Of a stretch of DNA of 64,000 bases, positions 34,981 to 47,200 are shown piece by piece. Source of the stretch: Molossus alvarezi (Eukaryota; Chordata; Mammalia; Chiroptera; Molossidae); contig CM073889.1 of assembly GCA_037176705.1 (NCBI GenBank), forward strand, positions 57,467,596 through 57,531,595, read 5' to 3'. Position numbers and translations under genes: made by a program. Each line of letters opens with the position of its first letter. The first letter of the stretch is position 1. Below the pieces are notes generated by a model, which worked only from the letters and a program-made list of their open reading frames with translations, ran no database searches and was not told the origin of the DNA.

Positions 34981-35144
34981 TGGAGCACTTTTTACCATTT
35001 TGTTATAGAAAATGTCAAATCTACACAGAAGTATATAAAGAGAATAAGATAATGAACACATGTGTCATCCCTCAGCTTCGACAGTTATCAGATCACAGTC
35101 AATATTGTTTCATCTCTTCCCCCTCTACCCAAAACACATGGGGT

Positions 35145-35146
<2 letters not shown>

Positions 35147-35179
<33 letters not shown>
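35147..35179. repeat. (AC)n microsatellite
   Basis: About 16 uninterrupted CA units. Confidence 0.95.
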
Positions 35180-35181
<2 letters not shown>

Positions 35182-35283
35182 TTTTTAAATATTGTAAAGT
35201 AAATACCAGACCATCTCATTTTATTAGCAAATATTTCAATTTGTGTCTTTAGCAGATAAGGACTTTAAAAAATTCTAATTAGT

Positions 35284-35524
35284 CTTGGCCAGTTTGGCTC
35301 AGGGGTCAGAGTGGTGACCTGTGGACCTAAAGGTCTTGGGTTCATGTCCCAGTCAAGGGTACATACCTGAGTTGCAGGTTTGATCCCCATCCTGTTCAGG
35401 GTCATGTGGGTGATAAACAATTGATATGTAAGAGCCACATTGATGTTTCTCTTTCTTCTTCCCTCCCTCCCTTCCACTCTCTCTAAGAATTGATGGAAAA
35501 ATGTCCTCAGGTAAGGATTAATAA
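35284..35524 (+). mobile_element. Ves-type SINE, sense
   Basis: The head is cttggccagtttggctcagg, with a tRNA-like body and the end tcctcaggtaaggatta. A target duplication of the aaaattctaat / aaaatttaat type flanks it. Confidence 0.88.
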
Positions 35525-35790
35525 CAAAAATTTAATCATATCATCATACTCCCAAATTAATAATTCTTTAATATCTTTTAATTCACAGCCTATGTTCATA
35601 TTATCCTAAATGTCTTTAGATAACTTTAACATTAAAGCTGTTAGAGTTGGTTTGTTGGAATTGGGACACAAAAAAAGGTGAAACATTGTGTTTGGTCACT
35701 GTGTTTCTTTTAAGTCTCTTTTATTTTATAACAGCTTCCCCCTCCCCTCTTATTTCTTTATTAAGGCATCTTTAAATAGTCCCTGCAAAA

Positions 35791-36459
35791 TGAGAAACTA
35801 TCAATATGCCCAAGACCAGAACCACTTAGGCAGCGTATGGTGCATCTGCCTGGAATGCCTGAGTGTTCTTGTTGTCTTTAGCAGCAGCAGCTAAATATAA
35901 CCCAGGAGCAGCTGGCCATAGGCTCCTGACCAGCCTGGCAGCCACCTCTACCTCCCACAGTGACTTGAATCCTGGATTCAACTGCACCCTCAGCCCCCTC
36001 TCGGAGATCTGGCAGGCCAGTCAGAACATGCTGGATCATGTCATGTTTGGACCTGGCCCTGTTTTTGGACATCCCTCCTTGCCTGTGGCTGCCCCATTGT
36101 ACTCAACAGCTGTAAAAAAAAGAAGTACCCACCCTGCTCCACTCATGACAACACTAACTAAGCCATCAAAATCATCAGCCAGGAGACTATGGAGATCCAA
36201 GGGAAAGGTCTCAGTGGCGTGCTGAGTGGTCGCCACCCACTCTTTCCATGGCCAGCACATACAACTATGCACATTGTGATTGTAGGGTAAGAAAATAAAA
36301 ATGACCATTGAACAAATAAGTGAAAGCATGGGTTTTGGAGAAAAGAAAACAGTCATTGTGTTAGAGATGGGAGAATATTGGATATCTACAATCTCTCCTG
36401 GAATGCTTTTTAATGTAGATGAAACTAAAGCTATGTATTTTCTTTATAGTTAAGAGAAA
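35791..36459. other. Unassigned stretch with a 120-codon ORF
   Basis: A GC-balanced stretch with an ORF on the plus strand (35863-36225). It has no motif I recognise and ends in an A-rich region (ggtaagaaaataaaaatg near 36287). It could be a fragment of a processed pseudogene or an old repeat; neither is supported beyond that. Confidence 0.3.
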
Positions 36460-38095
36460 CAGAGAGATTCCAAAATGGGGGCGGAGTGAATGGAAACTAC
36501 ATAGACCATCTTCTAGGACCAAACTGGAATTACAACTAAAACACAGACAAATTGACGGGGAAAAGCAACAGAAAAGCAGCTGGCGAGGACCACATAAACA
36601 GGGACACTGACTCGATCCTGGTAGGATTGCGAAGGCACGAGACTGGGGCTGGGAGCCCACGATCAGCATATCGGCAGCGGCCTTAGCTGGGAGCAGCACC
36701 CTCAAGTTAAACTCCCAAGTGGCTCCACAGCGCAGAGCTGGGACAGAGGCTAAAATAGCCACAGCCACTCACATTGGGCTCTGGCAGAGGGAGGGCAGAC
36801 TGGACTGGAACGGTGTGGGAACACTCGGGATTTGGAGGGCGCTCATAGCATTTGCGGAGTTAAAGCCACGCAGGACAGTGGCCATATTGCTCCTTCCCAG
36901 GGCTCTGGGGAGCGGCAGCAGCCCCTCCATCAAAGATTCAACCCCATCCACTGGGCCATTGAAATGCAAATTGAGGCTTAATAACAACCAGCATTTGCCC
37001 CACCCTTGGGAAATCCCGTTACACTGAGCACCTGAGGAAGTTTTTCAATCAACTAACAACCCAAAACTCTTCAAGTAACCTGGACTGCAAGCCTCCAGGC
37101 AAAAAGTTAGAGGATAGCATTACCATTCCTGGGCTAGCAACTTTAACCAGGAAAGTAAGACTTAACAGTGGTGCTTAACGTGGGTCCTCCCTCGCTCATC
37201 TAAACCCAGGAGAGGGAGCCACAAACAGCAGAACACCAATACCTACAGAGAAAACTTGGCAGGATCCAAAGCCCACTGTGATAGCCAAAATGGTAAAACA
37301 CAGAAACAAAAGCCAAATGAAATAAGAAGAGACCTCCACCGAAGATGATATCAATGTGGAACAGTTAGGCAAGTTAACAGAGTTAGAATTCAGAGCCATG
37401 ATCTTGAGCAAGCTCAACAGCATAAGTAAGGACATAGAGATGCTGAAAATAAAAATAAAAAAAAATGGAAATTAAAAACCACCAAGAAGCAACAAGAGCG
37501 ACATATCAGAAATAAAGAACACATTGGTAGGTCTGAAGAGCAGAGTAGAGGAAGCTGAGGACTGGATCAGTGAATTAGAAGACAGGGTAGAAAAAATCAA
37601 CTAATCAGAAAACCAAAAGGAAAAAACTATTAAAAAACAGGAAGACAGCTTAAGAGAACTGTGGGGCAATAAAAAAAAAGCCATAATAATATTCGCCTCA
37701 TAGGAGTCCCCAAAGAAGAAGAAAATGAGCAAGGGTTAGAGAATATATTCAAAGAAATAGTGACAGAAAACTTCCCTAATTTGGTGAAGGAAGAAGGCAT
37801 TTAAGTTCAAGAAGCTCAGAGAGCCCCAAGTAAAAAGAACCCAAACAGGCCGACAACAAGACACATAGTAATTAAAATGCCAAAAAGTAAAGACAAACAG
37901 AGAATCCTAAAAGTAGCAAGAGATAAGCAACAGGTTACCTAGAAAGGAAACTTCATAAGCCTCTCAGCTGACTTCTCACAAGAAACACTACAGGCCAGAA
38001 GGGAGTGGCATGAAGTAATCAAGGTCATGAAAAACAAGGATCTGAATCCAAGACTACCCTACTCAGCAAGGCTGTCATTCAAAATAGAAGGTCAA

Positions 38096-38346
38096 GCCCT
38101 GGCCGGTTTGGCTCAGCGGTAGAGCATCAGCCTGCGGTCCAGAGAGACCCGGGTTCGGTTCCCGCTAAGGGCATGTACCTTGGTTGCAGTTTGTCCCCGG
38201 CCCTGGTTGGGTTGTGTGGGTGGCAGCCACTCGATGTGTCCCTTTCACGTCGATGTTTCTCTCTCTCTCTCTCCCTCCCACTCTATCTGAACAAAAAATG
38301 GAGAAATGTCCTCAGGTGAGGATAAAAAAAAAAAAAAAATGAAAAC
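38096..38346 (+). mobile_element. Ves-type SINE, sense, well preserved
   Basis: The best-preserved SINE of the window. The head is gccctggccggtttggctc, followed by tRNA-like sequence, a CT-rich block, gtcctcaggtgaggata and an A-rich tail of 16 or more. A perfect 16-bp duplication, caaaatagaaggtcaa, flanks it (38080-38095 and 38347-38362). Seven other copies here belong to the same gccctggcc-headed type. Confidence 0.95.
38109..38162 (+). promoter_or_regulatory. RNA polymerase III A and B boxes of the SINE
   Basis: TGGCTCAGCGG at 38109-38119 fits the tRNA A box and GGTTCGGTTCC at 38152-38162 fits the B box (GGTTCGANNCC) with one change. They lie at normal tRNA spacing and would drive SINE transcription. 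Confidence 0.75.
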
Positions 38347-38704
38347 CAAAATAGAAGGTCAAATAAAGAGCTTCCCAGACCCCCCCCCAAAAAAAAAGCT
38401 AAGGGAATACATTAGCACCAAACAAACACTACAAGAAATGTTAAAAGGACTGATGTAGATATACTCTGGAGTCGCCTATCAGAGAGGATTGAGAAAATGG
38501 CGGCGAAGTAAATGGAGCGACACAGACCATCTCCCAAGACCAAACTGGATTTACAAGGAAAATAAAGGCAAATCATCAGGAAAGGGCAGCCAAAAGACAT
38601 CTTGGAGGACCACTTAACCAGAAACACCCACTCAATCCAGGTAGGATTGCGAGGACGCGAGAGGGGACCGAGAGCCCAGGTTCCGCAGCGGCCTGGGCAG
38701 GGGC

Positions 38705-39060
38705 CAGGGAACTCAGCTGGAAGTTACTGCTACCGCCTCCCTTCCCACCCTGCATGGGCCCTGGGAACTCTGTAGCCTGCTAAACTCTCTGCTGGAGCTG
38801 CACAGACACGCGGGCCCCAGGGAACTCGGCGGGAAGTTAATCCTACCACCTCCCTTGCCACCCTGCATGGACCCTGGGAACTCTGTAGCCTGCTAAACTC
38901 TCGGCTGAGGCCCACAGACTCGCGGGCACCAGGGGACTCGGTGGGACCAGGGAACTCAGAGGTAAATAACTCCCACCACCTCCCTTGCGACCCTGCATGA
39001 GCCCTGGGAATGCTGTAGCCTGCTAAGCTCTCGGCTGGAGCCACACAGACTCCCGGAGAA
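38705..39060 (+). promoter_or_regulatory. Tandem monomers (about 3 x 113-130 bp) in the L1-B 5'UTR
   Basis: The motif tgtagcctgctaa recurs at 38771, 38884 and 39014, each time with ccctgcatg about 25 bp before it, acctccctt further upstream and a ctggag/ctgagg block after it. Spacing is 113 and 130 bp; the longer one contains an extra gggactcggtgggacc-type insertion. The same unit, in reverse, forms the L1-1 monomers. Tandem promoter monomers are well known in mouse L1; a promoter role is inferred here. Confidence 0.78.
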
Positions 39061-39192
39061 CAGGGGACTTGGCGGGATTAAAGAGGGTCCTCCCTGGTGC
39101 ATCCAAACCCAGGAGAGGGAGCCACAAAAAGCAGAACACCAACACAAACTGGGAAAACTTGGTGGATTCAAAACTCCACTGTGATAACCAAA

Positions 39193-40095
39193 ATGGTGAG
39201 AAACAGAAACAAAAGCCAAATGAAAGAACCATAGACCTCTACAGAAGATGAAATAAATGAGGTGGAGTAAAGCAAGTTAACAGAACTAGAATTTAGAGCC
39301 ATGATGTTGCGGAAGCTCAACAGCATGTGTAAGGACATGAGCAACAAGAGTAAAGACATAAAAATGTTGAAAATAAACCAGCTAGAAATGAAAAACCAAC
39401 AGGAAGAAATGAAGAATGACATATCAGAAATCAAAAACATGCTGGAAGGTCTAAAAAAAAGAGTAGGGGAAGCTGAGGACTGGATCAGTGAATTAGAAGA
39501 CAGGCTAGAAGAAATCAACCAATCAGAAAACCAAAAGGAAAAAACAATTAAAAAACAAGAAGAGAGCTTAAGAGAACTGTGGGACAACTGGAAACAGAAT
39601 AATATTAGTATCATAGGAGTCCCTGAAGAAGAAGAAAGTAAGCTAGGGCTAGAGAATATATTCAAAGAAATAGTGACAGAAAACTTCCCTAATTTGGTGA
39701 AGGAAGAAGGCATTCAAGTTCAAGAAGCTCAGAGAGCCCCAAGTAAGAAGAACCCAAACAGGCCCACACCAAGACACATAGTAATCAAACTGCCAAAAAT
39801 TAAAGACAAAGAGAGAATCCTAAAAGCAGCAAGAGATAAGCAACAGGTTACCTACAAAGGAAACCCCATAAGGCTCTCAGCTGACTTTTCACAAGAAACA
39901 CTACAGGCTAGAAGGGAATGGCATGAAGTAATCAAGGTCATGAAAAACAAGGATCTGAATCCAAGACTACTCTACCCAGTAAGGCTATAATTCAAAATAG
40001 AAGGTCAAATAAAGAGCTTTTCAGACAAAAAAAGGCTAAGGGAATACATTAGCACCAAACCAGCACTACAAGAAATGTTAAAAGGACTGCTGTAA
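39193..40095 (+). pseudogene. L1 ORF1p of L1-B, 300 codons with three nonsense codons
   Basis: From the ATG at 39193 (MVRNRNKSQMKEP) the frame is continuous to the family stop at 40093-40095. It is crossed by TAG at 39232 (codon 14), TAA at 39268 (codon 26) and TAA at 39988 (codon 266). The open middle (229 codons from 39301) shows the coiled coil, RRM line SIIGVPEEEE and C-terminal VTYKGNPIRLSADFS. Base substitutions alone explain the damage, which points to recent inactivation. Confidence 0.9.
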
Positions 40096-40140
40096 TTACC
40101 AGGAGAAATGGGAAGGAAAATAGAACCACACTAAACAAAA

Positions 40141-43100
40141 ATGGCAATAAATAAGTACATATCAATAACCACCTTAAATGTAAATGGACTGAATGCTACC
40201 ATAAAAAGACACAGAGTAGCTGATTGGATAAGAAAGCATGACTCATCTATATGTTGCTTACAAGAGACCCACCTCACAACAAAAGACTCACATAGATTGA
40301 AAGTGAAGGGATGGAAAAAAATCTTTCAAGCAAATGGAAAAGAAAAAAAAGCTGGGGTAGCAATACTTATATCTGATAAAATAGACTTCAGATTGAAGGC
40401 CATAACTAGAGACAAAGAAGGCCACTACATAATATTGAAAGGATCTATCCAACAGGAAGATATAACCTTGATAAACATATACGCACCCAATATAGGAGCA
40501 CCAAAATATATTAAAAAACTAATGGAGGACTTCAAAGGAGAAATCGATAGCAATACAATCAAAGCAGGGAACTTCAACACCCCGCTCACATCACTGGATA
40601 GATCCTCTAGACAACAAATTAGCAAGGAAACAGAGACTCTAAATGAAGCACTAAACCAAATGGATTCAATAGATATCTACAGAGAACTACACCACAAAAC
40701 TACAGAATTCACATTCTTCTCAAATGCACATGGAACATTCTCAAAGATAGACCACATGTTAGGGCACAAACTAAGTCTCTACAAGTTCAAGAAGATTGAA
40801 ATTATAACAAGCATCTTCTCAGACCAGACCACAATAGTATGAAACTAGAAATCAATTGCAAGAAGAATATACAAAGACATTTTAACACATGGAAGCTAAA
40901 TAGAAAGTTATTAAACAATGAATGGGTCACCGAGGAGATCAAGGAACAAATCAAAAACTTCCTGGAAACCAATGAAAATGAGGACACAACAATACAAAAT
41001 CTATGGGATGCAGCAAAAGCAGTTCTGAGAGGGAAGTTCATAGCAGTACAGGCCTACCTCAAAAAACAAGAAAAATCTCTAATAGACTACATAACCTCAC
41101 AACTTAAAGAACTAAAGAGAAAACAAAAAGAAAACCCCAGAGCAAGTAAAGGAAGGAAATAGTAAGGATCAGAGCAGAAATAAACGACATAGAGACCAAA
41201 AAAACAATTCAGGGGATCAATAAAACAAAGAGCTGGTTTTTCGAAAAGATAAACAGGATTGATGGACCCTTAGCTAGACTCACCAAGAAACAAAAAAAGA
41301 GAACCCAAATACGCTAAAATCAGAAATGAAAGAGGAGAGATAACAACTTACACCACAGAAATACAAAAGCTCGTTAACAACTACTATGAACAATTATACG
41401 GCAACAAATTCGAAAATCTAAGCGAAATGGACAAATTTCTAGAAACACATAGTCTCCCAAAACTGGATCAAGAAGTGATTGAAAACTTCAACAGAACAAT
41501 AACAACAGAAGAAATTGAAGATGTAATCAAGACTCTCCCAGCAAACAAAAGCCCAGGCCCGGATGGCTTCACGGGGGAGTTTTACGGAACATTTAAGAAA
41601 AACTAATACCCATTCTCCTCAAACTATTTCAAAAAATTCAAGAAGAAGGAAGAATTACAAACTCGTTTTATGAAGCCAGCATAATTCTAATTCCAAAACC
41701 AGAAAAAGACACAACAAAGAAAGAAAACTACAGGCAAATGTCCCTGATGAACATAAATGCCAAAATCCTGAACAAAATACTAGCAAATCAAATCCAGCAA
41801 TACACCAGAAAAATTATCCACCGTGAACAAGTGGGATCCATCCCAGGGATGCAAGGCTGGGACAATATTCGCAAATCCATAAATGTGATACACCACATAA
41901 ATAAAATGAAGAATAAAAACCACATGATAATATCAATAGATGCTGAAAAAGCCTTTGACAAAATCCAGCATCCATTTCTGATAAAAACGCTCAGCAGTGT
42001 GGGAATAGAGGGATCATATCTAGACATAATAAAAGCCATATATGAAAGACCTACAGCCAACATCATACTCAATGGGCAAAAACTAAAAGCATTTCCCTTA
42101 AGAACAGGAACAAGGTAAGGATGCCCACTTTCGCCACTCCTATTTAACATAGTACTGGAAGTCTTAGCCACAGCAATCAGACAGGAAGAAAAAATAAAAG
42201 GCATCCAAATTGGAAAGGAAGAAGTGAAATTGTCATTATTTGCAGATGACATGATACTGTACATAGAAAATCCCAAAGACCTCACCAAAAGTTTACTAGT
42301 CTTAATAAATGAATTTGGCAAAGTAGCAGGATACAAAATTAATGTCAAGAAGTCAATGGCATTCTTATACACCAATGATGAACTCACAGAAAGAGAAACT
42401 AAGCAAACAATCCTATTTACCATTGCGGCAAAAAAATTAAGATACCTTGGAATAAACTTAACCAAAGAAATAAAGGACCTATTCACAGAAAACTACAGGT
42501 CTTTGAAAAAAGAAATAGAGCAAGATATAAAAAAGTGGAAGCACATACCCTCTTCATGGATTGGGAGAATTCACATCGTTAAAATGTCCGTATTACCCAA
42601 AGCAATCTATTAATTCAACGCAATCCCCATCAAAATACCAATGGCATACTTCACAGAATTAGAACAATTACTTCAAAAGTTCATATGGAACCAAAAAAGG
42701 CCTCGAATAGCCACAGCAATCTTGAAAAGGAAGAACAAAGTTGGAGGGATCACAATACCAGATTTCAGGTTATACTACAAAGCCACTATAATCAAAACAG
42801 CCTGGTACTGGCACAAGAACAGGTATATAGACCAGTGGAACAGAACAGAGAACCCAGAAATGGACCCAAGGCAATATGCTCAATTAATATTTGACAAAGG
42901 TGGCAAGAGCATACAGTGGAGTAAGGACATTCTCTTTAATAAATCGTGCTGGGTAAATTGGACAGCTACTTGCAGAAAAATGAAACTAGACCATCAACTT
43001 ACACCCTACACCAAAATAAACTCAAAATGGATAAAAGACTTAAATGTGACTCTTGAATCCATAAAAATCCTAGAGGAGACTGTGGGCAACAAAATCTGAC

Positions 43101-43970
43101 ATCATACGCAGCAGAATTTTTACTGACACATCACCTAAGGCAATAGAAACAAAGGAGAAAATGAACACATGGGACTACATCAAACTCAAAAGCTTCTGCA
43201 CAGCGAAAGATACAATCATCAAAACGGAAAGGCAACCCACTGTATGGGAGAGCATAATTGCCAATGATATATCAGATAAGGGGATAATTTCCAATACATA
43301 TAGAGTGCTCATACAACTCCACAAAAGGAAGACAAAGAATCCAATTAAAAAATGGGCAGAGGAACTAAATAGACACCTCTCCAAACAGGACATACAAATG
43401 GCTAAGAAACATATGAAGAAATGCTCACCATCACTAATCATCAGAGAGATGCAAATCAAAACAACAATGAGGTATCACCTCACATCTGTCAGAATGGCCG
43501 CCATCAAGAAATCATCAAACAACAATTGTTGGCAAGGGTGTGGAGAAAAGGGGACTCTAGTACACTGCTTGTGGGAATGCATACTGGTGCAGCCACTATG
43601 GAAAACAAAATGGTGTCACCTCAAAAAATTAAAAATTGAACTTCCATTTGTCCCAGTGATCCCACTTCTAGGAATATACCCTAAGAAGCATAAAACACCA
43701 ATCAGAATGAATATATGTACCCCCATCTTTGTAGCAGCACTATTTACAATCGCTAAGATCTGGAAACAGCCCAAGTGCCCATCAGTAGACGAATGGATCA
43801 AAAAGCTGTGGTACATATACACAATGGAGTACTACACAGCGGTAAGAAAGAAAAATCTCTTATCCTTTGAGACTACATGGAGGTACCTGGAAAGTATCAT
43901 CCTAAGTAAAAGAAGCCAAACAGAGAAAGACCAATTTCATATGATCTCACATATTTGTGGAATATTATGA
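40141..43970 (+). pseudogene. L1 ORF2p of L1-B, frameshifted
   Basis: Starts at 40141 (MAINKYISITTLNVNGLN). The endonuclease keeps QETHL and INIYAPN, but the catalytic GDFN line reads GNFN (Asp to Asn at codon 144). A 5-bp duplication, gacca, at 40822-40831 shifts the frame just before the SDH histidine. The reverse transcriptase keeps FADD at about 42239-42250. A stop at about 42612 and a second break at about 43099 precede the C-terminal domain (43161-43970). Not functional. Confidence 0.9.
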
Positions 43971-44280
43971 ACATAACATTTTGATGAATGGGGTAGTCCC
44001 AGAGATGCGGAAGTGGGGTACAGACTCACAATCCCCTAAGGAGTGGGGAGGTGGGGGATGGATGAACCACAGAACTTATACGCATGTATGCATGAACAGT
44101 GGACATGGACAACAATCTGGGGAAGGGGCAGGGAGGGAGGGGGAGGAGGGAATCAGTGGGAGAAAATAGGAGAATCATCTGTAACAAAAATTAATCAATA
44201 AAAAAAAAAAGGAAAAAAGGACTGATGTAATTAGTAGAAGAAATGGGAAGGAAAATATAACCTAACTAAACAACAACAGC

Positions 44281-47200
44281 AGTAAATAAGTACATACCAA
44301 TAATCACCTTAAATGTAAATGAACTGAATGCTCCAATAAAAAGACACAGAGTAGCTGATTGGATAATACAGCATGACTCATCTATATGTTGTTTACAACA
44401 GACCCACCTCACAACAAAAGATTCACATAGGTTGAAAGTGAAAAATTTTCCAAGCAAAAAAAAAGCTGGAGTAGCAATACTCATATCTGATAAAAAGGAT
44501 TTCAAAATGAAGACCATAATTATAGACAAAGAAGGCCACTACATAATATTGAAAGGATCCATCCAACAGGAAGATATAACCTTGATAAACATATATGCAC
44601 CCAATATAGGAGCACCAAAATATATTAAAAATCTTCTGGAGGACTTAAAAGAAGAAATTGATAGCAATACACTCATAGCAGGGGACTTCAACACCCCGTT
44701 GACACCACTGGATAGATACTCTAGACAAAAAATTAACAAGGAAACAGAGACTCTAAATGAAGCACTAGAACAAACAGATTTAACAGATACTTACAGAGAT
44801 TTATAACCCAAAACTACAGAATTCAGATTCTTCTCAAGTGCACATGGGACATTCTCAAAGATAGACCATGTTAGGATGAAAATTAAGTCTCTACAACTTC
44901 AAGAAGATTGAAATCATATCAAGGATCTTCTCAGATCACAATGGCATGAAACTAGAAATCAATTGCAAGAAGAACATACAAAGCCATTTGAACACATGGA
45001 GGCTAAATAACATGTTTTGAAACAACAGATGGGTCACTGAGGAGATCAAGGAAGAAATTAAAAACTTTCTGGAAACCAATAAAAATGAACACACAACACA
45101 AAATCTATGGGATGCACCAAAGCAGTTCTGAGAGGGAAGTTCATAGCACTACAGGCCTACAGCAAGAAACAAGAAAAATTTCTAATTGACTGTCTAACCT
45201 CACAATTTAAAGATTTAGAAAGCAAACAAAAAGAAAACCCCAGAGCAAGTAGAAGGAGAGAAATAGTAAAGATCAGAGCAGAAATAAATGACATAGAGAC
45301 CAAAATAATAATTCAAAGGATCAATTCATTGATCAAAGGATCAATGAAACAAAAGCTGCTTTTTTGAAAAGATAAAAAAGATTGATGGACCCATACCTAC
45401 ACCTACAAGAAACAAAGAGAGAACCCAAATGCACAAAATCATAAATGAAAGAGGAGATGTAACAACTGACACCACAAAAATACAAGATTGTTAACAGCTA
45501 CTATGAACAATTATATGGCAACAAATTTGACAATCTGAGTGAAATGGACAAATTTCTAGAAACACAGTGTCCCAAACCTGGACCAGGAAGAGATAGAAAA
45601 CTTGAACAGACCAATAACAACTAAGGAAATTGAAGAGGTAATCAAGACTCACCCAGTAAACAAAAGCCCGGGCCCAGATGGCTTCATGGGAGAGTTTTAC
45701 AGAACACTCAAAAAAGAACTAACACCCATTCTCTTCAAACTACTTCAAAAACATTCAAAAAGAAGGATGACTTCCAAACGCATTTTATGAGGCCAGCATA
45801 ATTCTAATTCCAAAACCAGAAAAAGTCACTACAAAGAAAGAAAACTACAGGCCAATATCCCTGATGAACACAGATGCCCAAATCCTGAACAAAATACTAG
45901 CAAATCGGATCCACCAATACATTTAATAAATTATTCACCATTACCAAGTGGGATTCATCCCAGGGATGGAAGGCTGGTACAATATTCACAAATCAATAAA
46001 TGTCACACACCACATAAACAAAATGAAGAATAAAAACCACATGATTATATCAATAGATGCTGAAAAAGCTTTTGACAAAATCCAGCATCCATTTCAGTTA
46101 AAAATGCTCAGCAATGTGGAAGTAAGGGGATCATATCTCAACATAGTAGAGGCCATATATGAAAGACATACAGCCAACATCAGACTCAATGGACAGAAAT
46201 TAAAAACATTTCCCTTAATAACAAGAACAAGACAGAGATGGCCACTTTCGCCACTCTTATTTAACATTGTACTGGAAGTCTTAGCCACAGAAATCAGACA
46301 TGAAGAAAAAATAAAAGGGATCCAAATTAGAAAAGAGGAAATGAAACTGTCATTATTTGCAGATAACATGATATTATACATAGAAAACCGTAAAGACTCC
46401 ATCAAAAATCTACTAGACTTACTAAATGAATTAGGCAAAATAGCAGGATACAAAATTAACGTTAAGAAATCAATGGCATTCTTATACACCAATGATGAAC
46501 TCAAAGAAAGAAAAACTGAAAAAACAATCCCATTTACCATCACAGCAAAAAAATTAAGATACCTAGGAATAAACTTAACCAAAGAAGTAAAGTACCAGTT
46601 TGCAGAAAACTACAGGACATTGCAAAAAGAAATAGAGGAAGATATAAAAAAGTGGAAGCACATACCTTGTTCATGGATTGGAAGAATTAACATCATTAAA
46701 ATGTCCATATTACCCAATGCAATCTATAGATTCAATGCAATCCCCATCAAAATACCAATGACATATTTCACAGAACTAGAACAAATACTTCAAAAGTTCA
46801 TATGGAACCAAAAAAGATTTCAAATGGCCACAGCACTTTTGAAAAAGAAAGACAAAGTATATGGGATCACAATACCAGGTATCAGATTATACTACAAAGT
46901 GACTGTAATCAAAACAGCCTGGTACTGGCACAAGAACAGGTATATAGACCAGTGGAACAGAATGGAGAACCCAGAAATGGATCCAAGGCAATATGCTTAA
47001 TTAATATTTGACAAAGGGGGCAAGAGCACAACGTGGAGTAAAGACACCCTCTTTAATAAATGGTGGTGGGAAAATTGGACAACTACATGCAAAAAAATAA
47101 AACTTACACCATACACAAAAAGAAACTCAAAATGGATAAGTGACTTAAATGTGACCCATGAATCCATAAAAATTCTAGAAGAAAATGTAGGCAACAAAAT

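Larger units (their letters stand above)
34985..35790. repeat. Ancient interspersed repeat (class uncertain), SINE-interrupted
   Basis: Blocks such as gtatataaagagaataag, catccctcagcttcgac and, after the SINE, gtttgttggaattgggaca and gtgtttcttttaagtctc match a very common old mammalian repeat that I would tentatively place with L1M 5' sequences. An AC microsatellite (35147-35179) lies within it. Confidence 0.4.
37290..38457 (+). pseudogene. L1 ORF1p remnant of L1-A
   Basis: Starts at the ATG at 37290 (MVKHRNKSQMK). The frame is then broken by stops and frameshifts. Coiled-coil, RRM and C-terminal lines are recognisable by comparison with L1-B. A SINE splits the 3' part, and the end lies at the L1-B insertion site. 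Confidence 0.82.
38458..44214 (+). mobile_element. Full-length LINE-1 with tandem-monomer 5'UTR, 'L1-B'
   Basis: A 5.8-kb element bounded by a perfect 15-bp target duplication in L1-A. It has a 5'UTR of 38458-39192 with AAAATGGCGGC at 38494, three monomers at 38705-39060, ORF1 (39193-40095), ORF2 (40141-43970), a G-rich 3'UTR and an A tail ending at 44214. ORF1 has three nonsense codons and no frameshift. ORF2 has several frameshifts plus an active-site change. It is structurally complete, but no longer autonomous. Confidence 0.95.

Noticed and set aside
38096..38170. tRNA gene at the SINE head
   Set aside because: A and B boxes are present but the sequence continues into a SINE body and A tail, has target duplications and does not fold as an intact cloverleaf by eye.
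38705..39060. CRISPR-like repeat array
   Set aside because: Units are adjacent, about 120 bp and diverged, without spacers, and lie in an L1 leader of a mammalian genome.
45948..47000. 350-codon ORF as a possible host gene
   Set aside because: It encodes the L1 reverse transcriptase and lies in register inside L1-A.
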